From Planctomycetia bacterium (GTDB taxonomy: Bacteria; Planctomycetota; Planctomycetia; Planctomycetales; Planctomycetaceae): a DNA stretch of 33,261 nucleotides. A program made the position numbers and the translations under genes. The notes beneath the pieces are model-generated. The model worked only from the letters and a program-made list of their open reading frames with translations, made no database searches and was not told the DNA's origin. Positions within the stretch are counted from its first letter, which is position 1, and each line of letters begins with the position of its first letter. Location: the NCBI GenBank assembly GCA_026400935.1, contig JAPLNX010000026.1:1-33261 (forward strand). Direction: 5' to 3'. Shown here in pieces: positions 8,167 through 14,886 of the stretch.

Positions 8167-10568
8167 GACGCCTCCATCTTCTTGAGGTGTCCATCCACGC
8201 GGGCGGCCAGCGTGGCCACTTCATCGGTGATCTGCGGCAGCGGAGCGGCGTAGCGGTCGGCGAGCAGGCGGATGCGGCTCGTGAGGGTTTGCGAGACGCG
8301 GTCCAACTCGCCCTGCACGGCGGCAGCAATCGTGGCCAGCCATTTGTCGTCCACGACGAGGGTCTTGATCTCGGCCTCGTTGAGCTTGGGATATTTGTCA
8401 TGGGAGAGCTGGTCGAGGGCAGCCTCGGCTTCCTTGATCGCCTTCTTGAGATCGGACTCCTCGGTGTTCAGCTTCAGCCATTGCTTGAGGACCGCGGCTT
8501 CGTCCTTCGCGTTCTTGTCCCCCTTGATCTCCTTGAGCCGGGCGCTGACCTCCACCTTGTTGATCTTGTCCAAGGCACCCAGAAAACCCTCTTCGCCGCC
8601 GTGTTCCTCTTCCAGTTCGGCGAGGCTGGCGGTGGTGGCTTCCAGCTCCGCCTGCTGGGCTTCGATGGCGGCCTGCTCCTTGGCGAAGTAGCGGGCGACG
8701 ATCAGCGGCTTGGGGACGAGGTCGCAGGTCCAGCCTTTGTCCTTCGTCTTCCCCTTCTTGTCGGTCTCCAGAATGCGCGAGGTCTTCGCCACCCAGCCAT
8801 CGGCGGCGATGATGTAGCAGTCGTCCTGCATGGTCTCGGCCCAGTAGTCCATGAGGTGCTGATACACGGCGTAGGGGTCGATCAGCGACTGGCCCTCGGC
8901 GTGGGCGAGCAGGTGCTCGGAGTGCTCGCGGATGACCTCCTTGGGCAGGCAGTCGATCTTCAGTTTGCGCAGGCTCACGGCAGCGGTCTTGCGCCACGCC
9001 GCGAAATGGGACTCCAGCCCGGCGATGAACGCGGCGAACTGCGGATGCTCGTGGATGGTCTGCTTGAGTTGAGAATTGACAGTTGAGAGTTGAGAGAAGC
9101 CGGAACGTAGAGGCTTGAACAACAGAGCGCGGAGAGCCGGGCAGATCTGCCAGTAGTCCCCCAGCGCGTCGATGTCGCGCGTGGGAATGCCACCGTAGAG
9201 ATGGCCGAGAATGTCCTGGATGTCCTCCGCCTCCTGAGTGTCGATGTAGCGCGGCAGGTTGAGATTGAAGTCGTTCTTCTCGATCTCGTCATGCGACACG
9301 AGGCGGGAGTAGCCGGAGTGCTGCTCGGCATTCGTGAAGACATCCACGATCTTGTGAATGTCACGCTCGCGCAGCCGGTTCTTGTTGCCGTCCTTGATGA
9401 AGCCCTTGCTGGCATCCACCATGAAGATGCCCTTGCGGGCGGTGGCGTTTTCCTTGTCGAGCACCAGGATGCAGGCGGGGATGCCGGTGCCGTAAAACAG
9501 ATTGGCCGGAAGGCCGATGATCCCCTTCAGATAGCCGGAGCGGACAAGCTGCGTGCGGATGACCGCCTCGGCATTGCCCCGGAAGAGAACGCCGTGGGGC
9601 AGAATGCAGGCCCCTTTGCCCGTGCTCTTCAACGAGCGGATGATGTGCAGCAGATAGGCATAGTCCCCCTGCTTCGCAGGCGGCTCGCCCCACTGGAATC
9701 GCTTGTAGGCATCGGCCGACGGCGTGAGGCCGGTGCTCCACGTCTTGTCCGAGAACGGCGGATTGGCAACGACGTAGTCATAGGTGCGGAGCTGCTCGCC
9801 GTCCTTGAACTTCGGCGCGGCGAGCGTGTTGCCCGACAGGATGTTCGCGGTCGGGAAGTCGTGCAGGATCATGTTCATGCGGGCGAGACCGGCCGTGGTC
9901 ACGTCCTTCTCCTGCCCTTCCAGTGTGATGTGCTTCCCCGCCTCGGCCGCGACCTTCAACAGCAGCGAGCCAGAGCCGCAAGTCGGGTCGTGTGCCGTGG
10001 TCGATGCCTTGGAATTCTGAGGCGAGATACCGATGACCTTGGCCAAAATGCGGCTGACCTCGGACGGAGTGAGGAACTGCCCCTTGCTCTTGCCGCTCTC
10101 AATGGCGAAGTGCCGCATGAGATACTCATACGCATCGCCCAGAATGTCGTCGTTGTCCGCGCGGTTCTTCGAGAAATCCAACTCAGGCTTCTCAAAGATG
10201 CCGACGAGGTTGGTCAGGCGGTCCACCATCGCCTGCCCCTCACCGAGCTTGTTCGGGTCGTTGAAGTCCGGGAAGTCGCTGCGGGCGAGACGGGAGTTGC
10301 TGTCGATCAGCGGCTGGATAATCTGCGTGTTGATCTTGTCGCCGATGCCGCTCTTGCCCTTCAGCGCGACCATGTCCTTGAAGCTGGCCCCCTTGGGAAT
10401 CGTCACCGGCGGAGCGAAGTCATCCGAGTCCCCGTATTTGTCGGAGACATACTTGATGAACAACATGAACAGGACATAGTCCTTGTACTGGCTGGCATCC
10501 ATGCCACCCCGCAGCTCATCGCACGAGGCCCAGAGGTAAGAGTAAAGATCGGATTTCTTGATGGCCAT
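8157..10568 (-). CDS. hsdM: Type I restriction DNA methyltransferase subunit M
   Basis: This 803-residue N6-adenine methyltransferase is the core of the type I complex. Residues 1-160 match the helical HsdM N-terminal domain. The catalytic domain follows, with the SAM-binding motif DPTCGSG (194-200) and catalytic NPPF (269-272). After about residue 490 comes a long C-terminal extension with a coiled-coil-like acidic stretch (EAQQAELEATTASLAELEEE), typical of the longer HsdM class. A heptamer repeat lies inside the gene near residue 491-500. The start ATG lies 4 bp after the stop of the truncated hsdM-like ORF at 10573-11070 and lacks a clear ribosome-binding site, so translation may depend on coupling to that relic. 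Confidence 0.95.
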   Translation of the reverse strand: MAIKKSDLYSYLWASCDELRGGMDASQYKDYVLFMLFIKYVSDKYGDSDDFAPPVTIPKGASFKDMVALKGKSGIGDKINTQIIQPLIDSNSRLARSDFPDFNDPNKLGEGQAMVDRLTNLVGIFEKPELDFSKNRADNDDILGDAYEYLMRHFAIESGKSKGQFLTPSEVSRILAKVIGISPQNSKASTTAHDPTCGSGSLLLKVAAEAGKHITLEGQEKDVTTAGLARMNMILHDFPTANILSGNTLAAPKFKDGEQLRTYDYVVANPPFSDKTWSTGLTPSADAYKRFQWGEPPAKQGDYAYLLHIIRSLKSTGKGACILPHGVLFRGNAEAVIRTQLVRSGYLKGIIGLPANLFYGTGIPACILVLDKENATARKGIFMVDASKGFIKDGNKNRLRERDIHKIVDVFTNAEQHSGYSRLVSHDEIEKNDFNLNLPRYIDTQEAEDIQDILGHLYGGIPTRDIDALGDYWQICPALRALLFKPLRSGFSQLSTVNSQLKQTIHEHPQFAAFIAGLESHFAAWRKTAAVSLRKLKIDCLPKEVIREHSEHLLAHAEGQSLIDPYAVYQHLMDYWAETMQDDCYIIAADGWVAKTSRILETDKKGKTKDKGWTCDLVPKPLIVARYFAKEQAAIEAQQAELEATTASLAELEEEHGGEEGFLGALDKINKVEVSARLKEIKGDKNAKDEAAVLKQWLKLNTEESDLKKAIKEAEAALDQLSHDKYPKLNEAEIKTLVVDDKWLATIAAAVQGELDRVSQTLTSRIRLLADRYAAPLPQITDEVATLAARVDGHLKKMEASWK
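9068..9095 (+). repeat. Four heptamer units inside hsdM
   Basis: GTTGAGA, ATTGACA, GTTGAGA, GTTGAGA stand head to tail (plus strand). The coding strand reads SQLSTVNSQL between the catalytic and C-terminal parts of HsdM. A gain or loss of one 7-bp unit would shift the frame. Confidence 0.7.
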
Positions 10569-10572
10569 GAGC

Positions 10573-11070
10573 TTAGTTTCTGGAGTAGTCGGTGGTGAGT
10601 ACGGTGTTGGCGTACTCAGGGCCGAAGTCGGCCTTGATCAGCTCGCCCAAGCGGTGCTTGTCGAGCGCCGGGCGGCCCAAGCGAATAACCTTCGGCAAGA
10701 TTCCCTTGAGCCGCGGATTGTCCCGCTCGATGGCGACCATCGCCTCGTCGATCAGCTTGCCGATCGTCGGCTGCTTGGCGTTGTCTTGCAGCGTCTGCCA
10801 GTGAGCCTCCGTCGGCACCCAGAAGACGTTGTCCGCCCGGTACTCGTCCGGGTCTTCGGGATCAGCCCCTTCGCTCACTTCAGCGAGCAGCTTCTGATGC
10901 CGCTCCTCGAAGGCGTCGGAGATGTACTTGAGGAAGATCAGCTCGAGCACGACGTGCTTGTACTCGGCCGCATCCATGTTGTTGCGGACCTTGTCAGCCG
11001 TCAGCCAGAGTTTGGCTTCAAAGCCGAGGTTGGCGGCGGTGTCTTTGGTAGTCGCCTTAGCTTTTGCCAT
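10573..11070 (-). pseudogene. hsdM N-terminal relic, type I restriction system no. 2
   Basis: The 165-residue frame matches the N-terminal domain of a different, shorter HsdM class: [56 protein letters not shown] and [16 protein letters not shown] ... HRLGELI. The similarity ends near residue 152, where this class would continue LIxxIG and then the SAM-binding domain; instead an unrelated 15-20 residues run to a stop. The methyltransferase domain is missing, so it cannot methylate. The stop is only 4 bp from the start of the complete hsdM, so the fragment now acts as the first ORF of that operon. The matching 3' remnant of the same kind of system is at 2428-2784. Confidence 0.8.
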
Positions 11071-11388
11071 GTCTTACCGCGTCTTCCGAGGGATCAGTCT
11101 CAATGGGTGAAGATTCAGTCTATCGAGCAGACGGCAACCGCACACTCCAGCGGATTGAGGCCGAGACACGGGCACGACGGATGAAGCCGTCAAACTGCCA
11201 AATTGCTGTAGAACACCAGTCGTACATCGAAATTCAAAAAAGAAAAAAAGATCTAACCAGCACGAATCATGCAGGTTATGCGAAGACAACGGGCGTTTTA
11301 GTGACCGCGCCTCTTGATCTCTGTTCGCCGCGATTTGGATAGTCCCCCGCCGCAATTACAGCAAACGGATCACTGCTCTCAAAATCTG
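11071..11388. other. Divergent intergenic region between hsd operon and replication operon
   Basis: No gene is supported here. It must hold the promoter for the minus-strand hsd operon; I cannot assign -35/-10 boxes with confidence. A purine tract at 11234-11252 (runs of six and seven A) gives a T-rich tract on the minus strand about 165-180 bp upstream of the hsdM relic. Confidence 0.4.
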
Positions 11389-11475
11389 AGACCCTTGGTC
11401 CGGAACTGCCCGCTTCAGTGCGGGGACGCTTGCTGTAGGCGTCGGCAACAGTTTCGGACCAAGGGTCTTTTGTTT
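11389..11475 (+). promoter_or_regulatory. Three-way-junction RNA leader or attenuator before the replication operon
   Basis: A 20-bp outer stem pairs 11389-11408 with 11449-11468. The single deviation is a G-T pair (11403 against 11454 region), which is a G-U wobble in the plus-strand RNA but a C-A mismatch in the minus-strand RNA. Inside are two perfect 5-bp hairpins, CCCGC/GCGGG (11409-11413 with 11420-11424) and GACGC/GCGTC (11425-11429 with 11439-11443). The outer stem runs straight into TTTTGTTTT, as in an intrinsic terminator, and then GGGG and the ATG at 11487. I infer a structured leader, attenuator or small RNA terminated here. No known RNA family is recognised. Confidence 0.6.
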
Positions 11476-11486
11476 TGGGGCAAGCG

Positions 11487-11681
11487 ATGATTCGTGCGAC
11501 GGATCGCGAACAACTGATTGCCGCGACGGCTGCCAATCGAGCACAGGTGTGCGACATCGAGCGCGACTCGTGGCCGGTAGCCGAGCGGGATGACGGGCCG
11601 GAGCACATCGCACCGATCCTCGACCGGCTGCTCGACATCTACGCCCTGCGCGGTCTCGATCGGCGGGGGGCCGTCGCATGA
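11487..11681 (+). CDS. Small hypothetical protein, first gene of replication operon
   Basis: A 64-residue protein from ATG 11487, with GGGG six bases upstream as ribosome-binding site. It is charged, MIRATDREQLIAATAANR ... ILDRLLDIYALRGL, with no recognised family. Its TGA overlaps the ATG of the next gene (ATGA, 11678-11681), which means translational coupling with the replication protein. The position behind the structured leader suggests it is the first product of the operon and perhaps a regulator, but no motif supports that. Confidence 0.55.
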   Translation: MIRATDREQLIAATAANRAQVCDIERDSWPVAERDDGPEHIAPILDRLLDIYALRGLDRRGAVA

Positions 11682-12520
11682 GTCAGACGACCTACCGCAT
11701 TCGTCGTTGGAGCGAGGTTTTTGAAAACTCGCAAAGCCGACAGTACCAGCGTCTGACTTGGACACCGCTGCCCAACAAACACGACGGCAAATCGTTTCGC
11801 CGACTGATTTCGATGGCGGACGGGCCAGCCTTGTATGGGGCGTGGGTGTTGTTGGTGCAAGTCGCCTCGAAATGTCCGCAACGTGGCGTACTCGCCGATC
11901 AAGACGGACCACTCGATGCGGAAGACTTGAGCCACAAGACGGGCGCTCCCGCTGAACTGTTTGCGAAGGCTTTCGAGGCTCTGACGCATCCCAAGATTGC
12001 ATGGTTGGAAGTCGTCCTGCCAACAGTGGACCAACAGCACGCCACCAGCGAACCAACAGTCACTCTCGGAAACATGCCCCTACAGAGAACAGAACAGAAT
12101 GATTCTGAAACTGAAACTGAGGGCTTCGCCGAAATCTCGAAACCTGATTGGCCAGAACTCGACGCTTTCACCAGGACCGAGACACCGCAACCAGCAGACA
12201 TCGACGCCGAGTCCGTTTGGGACGCTCTGAAGACGCCTGAAAAGCTCCGAGACGCCCAGGCGGTCTATCGTTGGCATCGGTGGCAACTGTCGATGCCAAG
12301 GCCGGCCGTGGGGCCGGAGCGTTGGTGGCAAGTTTTGGCACTTGCACTCGGACTGAAGATCGCGAACCCCAAGTCGACACGCGCCAAGAATCCGAAGGGC
12401 GTTTGGGTGTCAGCAATTTGCAAAAGCCGTTTTGTGCAAGCGCGGGCATTCGTACCGCAAGCAATCGAACTGCTGACGCCCGTTTGGGCTGATGCAGACC
12501 ATCAGGGAGGTCAGTCATGA
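11678..12520 (+). CDS. Probable replication initiator / helicase-loader protein
   Basis: The 280-residue protein begins MSQTTYRIRRWSEVFENSQS and continues LTWTPLPNKHDGKSFRRLI ... GAWVLLVQVASKCPQRGVLADQDG, resembling the N-terminal winged-helix domain of phage replisome organizers. Then comes an acidic, low-complexity linker (about 130-180) and a C-terminal basic/Trp-rich domain (WRWHRWQLSMP-like, 215-260). It overlaps both neighbours by ATGA (11678-11681 and 12517-12520) and directly precedes a DnaB-like helicase, the classic initiator-loader then helicase order. Function is inferred from the N-terminal pattern and the context; sequence similarity is weak. Confidence 0.55.
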   Translation: MSQTTYRIRRWSEVFENSQSRQYQRLTWTPLPNKHDGKSFRRLISMADGPALYGAWVLLVQVASKCPQRGVLADQDGPLDAEDLSHKTGAPAELFAKAFEALTHPKIAWLEVVLPTVDQQHATSEPTVTLGNMPLQRTEQNDSETETEGFAEISKPDWPELDAFTRTETPQPADIDAESVWDALKTPEKLRDAQAVYRWHRWQLSMPRPAVGPERWWQVLALALGLKIANPKSTRAKNPKGVWVSAICKSRFVQARAFVPQAIELLTPVWADADHQGGQS

Positions 12521-13845
12521 TTTCACGCGATGACAAACGGCGAGAGATGGCGCTATACCACGAGCAATGCCTGATTGGTTCCGTGCTCTTGTTTCCTCCG
12601 TCACTGGATGAGATTGCGGATGTCGAGCCGGGGCACTTTGCCAATTACCGGCATGAGGCGATTTTCTCGACCGTGCGTGAGATGTACGAGTCGAGCAAGC
12701 ACATCGACACGGCGACGCTCTTGGATCGCTTGTCCGCTCGGTCGGACTTCGACGATCTGAACCGCGACAACTACATCGTGACACTTTACGAGGCGGTGCC
12801 GAACGGAGCGCATGCCGGGAGTTACGCCAAGATCGTTCGCACGAACTGGCTCAGGCGTGAAACGATTCGCCGCGCTCGTGAGCTCATCACCGAAATCGAC
12901 TCGGCGGACGATGTCGAGATCGCGTCCGCAATCGAAAGACATCTCGGTCAATTGGCCGATTCAGCGACGCCGACGCAGTACATCGAGATGAAGGACTTGT
13001 TGGCCGCGGTTTGGGATGACATTCAGCAGCGGTCGAAATCGAAGTCTGGAGTCGGGCTGAAAACTGGATTCGCGAAAGTCGATCAGCATTTGATCGGACT
13101 GCGTCCCGGTGAGTTGATCGTGATTGCCGCTCGGCCCGCTTGTGGGAAAACCGCGTTCGTATGTTCGATGGCGCATCGTGTCGCGTTGCGTGGTTCGCCG
13201 GTGATGTTCTTCAGCCTGGAGATGTCCGCAGCGGAACTCGGCGAACGCCTCTTGAGCATCGACAGCGGCGTACATGGGATGCGTCTCAAGTCTGGCAACC
13301 TGAACGACGCCGAATACGACAAGCTGTTGCGAGCAGCAAGCACACTGCAAGAGATTCCGCTGAAGATCGACGACAACGCCAGTGTGAAAGTGAACCGCAT
13401 CGCGAGTGTCTGCCGCCGAACAAAACGTAAACACGGTTTGGGACTGATCATCGTTGACTACCTGCAACTGATCGAACCGGAGAACCGTCGCGATCCACGC
13501 GAACAACAAGTCGCACAGTCAACACGCGCACTCAAAAAGCTGGCGAAGGAACTGCAAGTTCCGGTCATCGTTTTGGCCCAACTGAATCGACAAGTCGAAA
13601 CCCGCAACGACAAACGTCCGAAGCTGTCAGACCTCCGCGAATCGGGAGCGATCGAACAGGACGCCGATGTCGTCGCGTTCCTGCATCGACCTGAAGTCTA
13701 CGCCCCGGCCGATCGTCCGGGGCAATGTGATCTACTCATCGAAAAGAACCGTCGCGGACCCACGGGTTGCGTCACGCTGGCATGGAAGGCCGAGACAACG
13801 CAGTTCGACGACGGGGCCGAACGCTTCGGTCCAAGAGATTTGTAG
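12517..13845 (+). CDS. DnaB-like replicative DNA helicase
   Basis: The 442-residue protein has the full DnaB layout. An N-terminal helical domain (about 1-150) shows EQCLIGSVLL and HEAIFSTVREM; the RecA-like motor follows from about 175. Walker A reads ARPACGKT (205-212) where DnaB proteins usually have ARPSMGKT/ARPGMGKT; the Lys-Thr pair is kept. Walker B is IIVDYLQL (311-318), followed by VIVLAQLNRQVETR and LSDLRESGAIEQDADVV, the H3/H4 region. It is probably the island's own replicative helicase, loaded by the preceding protein. Length is normal for DnaB. The short hairpin after its stop (13859-13890) could end the transcript. Confidence 0.92.
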   Translation: MISRDDKRREMALYHEQCLIGSVLLFPPSLDEIADVEPGHFANYRHEAIFSTVREMYESSKHIDTATLLDRLSARSDFDDLNRDNYIVTLYEAVPNGAHAGSYAKIVRTNWLRRETIRRARELITEIDSADDVEIASAIERHLGQLADSATPTQYIEMKDLLAAVWDDIQQRSKSKSGVGLKTGFAKVDQHLIGLRPGELIVIAARPACGKTAFVCSMAHRVALRGSPVMFFSLEMSAAELGERLLSIDSGVHGMRLKSGNLNDAEYDKLLRAASTLQEIPLKIDDNASVKVNRIASVCRRTKRKHGLGLIIVDYLQLIEPENRRDPREQQVAQSTRALKKLAKELQVPVIVLAQLNRQVETRNDKRPKLSDLRESGAIEQDADVVAFLHRPEVYAPADRPGQCDLLIEKNRRGPTGCVTLAWKAETTQFDDGAERFGPRDL

Positions 13846-13858
13846 GCGGCCTAAATGC

Positions 13859-13890
13859 GAGCGGACGCCCATTGCCGTGGGCGTCCGCTC
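13859..13890 (+). terminator. Perfect 13-bp hairpin after the helicase gene
   Basis: Arms 13859-13871 (GAGCGGACGCCCA) and 13878-13890 are perfect complements with a 6-nt loop, 13 bases after the helicase stop. No T run follows, so termination may be Rho-assisted or the stem may act as an RNA-stability element. It separates the helicase from the downstream small genes. Confidence 0.65.
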
Positions 13891-13932
13891 TTCAATCAGT
13901 CTCAACAACATCACAGCAAAGGAACCAATGAC

Positions 13933-14358
13933 ATGACGGAACGAACTCTATTTCCCGAAGACGATCCCAACAAGCCGCCGCCGAAGCTGCCACACAACGG
14001 CACGTCAACATCAAGACTCGCCGCGCAGTCGATGCGATCGCTCGCCGGTGCTCAACAGCAGCGCGTGCTCGAATGCCTGCAACAAGCGGGCAACGCCGGC
14101 CTGACCGACGAAGAAATTCAACGCACTCTCGATCTGAGCGGCAACTCTGAACGCCCTCGCCGATCGAAGCTCGTGGAGTTGGGCTTGGTCCGCAACAGCG
14201 GTGTCATGCGTCTGACCAACTCAGGACATGCCGCCGTCGTATGGGCTGTTGTCCCACCTGACGAATGCCTGCCAGTCGCCTCGAAAGCGACTTGGCCGAC
14301 TGCCGACAAAACAAACCCGAACAAGCCAGCAGAGTTCGTTCTCGACTTTGCCATTTGA
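13933..14358 (+). CDS. Small winged-helix protein
   Basis: A 141-residue protein from ATG 13933; AAAGGA at 13916-13921 region is the ribosome-binding site. Residues about 25-100 look like a winged-helix DNA-binding domain: QQQRVLECLQQAGNAGLTDEEIQ (helices one and two), LSGNSERPRRSKLVELGLV (recognition helix) and the wing NSGVMRLTNSGHAAVVW. The N-terminus is proline-rich and the C-terminus is disordered-looking. Similar proteins occur in phage replication or regulator regions. It lies between the hairpin and the excisionase-like gene; a role in island gene control is inferred. Confidence 0.55.
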   Translation: MTERTLFPEDDPNKPPPKLPHNGTSTSRLAAQSMRSLAGAQQQRVLECLQQAGNAGLTDEEIQRTLDLSGNSERPRRSKLVELGLVRNSGVMRLTNSGHAAVVWAVVPPDECLPVASKATWPTADKTNPNKPAEFVLDFAI

Positions 14359-14376
14359 CTAGGAACGGATTCAATC

Positions 14377-14589
14377 ATGACTTTGACAGCCAAGCCCGCC
14401 GAACACGGCACCCCCGACAAACTCTTACTCACACCGCGTGAGGCAGCAGGAACGTTGAGCGTGTCTGAGAAGTCGCTTTGGTCCCTGACTACTCCGCGAG
14501 GCCCGATCAAATGCGTCCGGCTCGGTCGCTCGGTGAGGTACAGCATCGAAACGTTGCGCGAGTTCATCGCGCAACAGTCGCAGGCATAA
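14377..14589 (+). CDS. Excisionase-like HTH protein (HTH_17 / AlpA type)
   Basis: This 70-residue protein reads LLTPREAAGTLSVSEKSLWSLT, then a short loop PRGPIKCVRLGRSVRYS and IETLREFIAQ. This is the MerR-like winged HTH_17 layout shared by AlpA/Xis-type excisionases, ending in the typical 'VRYxxxxLxxFI' motif. Size and position 300 bp upstream of the integrase fit a recombination directionality factor. Ribosome-binding AGGA lies at about 14361. Close neighbours are the winged-helix protein before and the Xre regulator after. Assignment as excisionase is by fold and context. Confidence 0.75.
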   Translation: MTLTAKPAEHGTPDKLLLTPREAAGTLSVSEKSLWSLTTPRGPIKCVRLGRSVRYSIETLREFIAQQSQA

Positions 14590-14608
14590 CTGATTTCAAG
14601 AAAAGGGT

Positions 14609-14639
14609 TGTTGATAATAAATCAACACTCCGATATTGT
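14609..14639 (+). promoter_or_regulatory. Operator and promoter upstream of Xre regulator; possible leaderless transcript
   Basis: A perfect inverted repeat TGTTGAT-AATAA-ATCAACA spans 14609-14627. It overlaps a plausible -35 TTGATA (14611-14616), and a -10-like TATTGT lies at 14634-14639 with 17-bp spacing. A start point 6-7 bases further falls at the ATG at 14646, so the transcript would be nearly leaderless. Repression by the downstream HTH protein is inferred. Confidence 0.5.
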
Positions 14640-14645
14640 GTTGTG

Positions 14646-14882
14646 ATGACCAAACAACAATCACTCTCTGACCAACTCCGCCGATTCATCCGAGAGAACG
14701 AAACGAGTCAACGACAACTGGCCTTCAAAGTTGGTGTCGACCCGGCCGTACTCTCGAAATTTCTGAATGGCCAAGGCGGACTGTCGACCGAGACATTCGA
14801 CAAATTTGGAAAGCTGTTCGGACTGACGCTCAACCAGGCATCGACACCGGAAGATTCGGTCGCAAGCCGCAAAGGGAAATAA
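14646..14882 (+). CDS. Cro/Xre-type HTH regulator
   Basis: A 78-residue single-domain protein starting at ATG 14646. LSDQLRRFIRENETSQRQLAFKVGVDPAVLSKFLNG is a textbook Xre helix-turn-helix, followed by GLSTETFDKFGKLFGLTL. The predicted operator just upstream suggests autoregulation, and the integrase starts 4 bp after its stop, so it probably controls integrase expression. ATG 14646 is chosen because the frame before it (VVDNKSTL...) is not conserved-looking and overlaps the promoter elements. No ribosome-binding site is seen, which fits a leaderless start. Confidence 0.8.
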   Translation: MTKQQSLSDQLRRFIRENETSQRQLAFKVGVDPAVLSKFLNGQGGLSTETFDKFGKLFGLTLNQASTPEDSVASRKGK

Positions 14883-14886
14883 CTCA

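Noticed and set aside
9201-10598. Plus-strand open frame of 465 codons opposite hsdM
   Set aside because: It lies antisense to intact methyltransferase motifs and is explained by codon bias.
11389-11475. Integron attC-type recombination site
   Set aside because: The long stem is almost perfect and lacks the mismatched bulges and core sites of attC; it ends in a T run like an RNA terminator.
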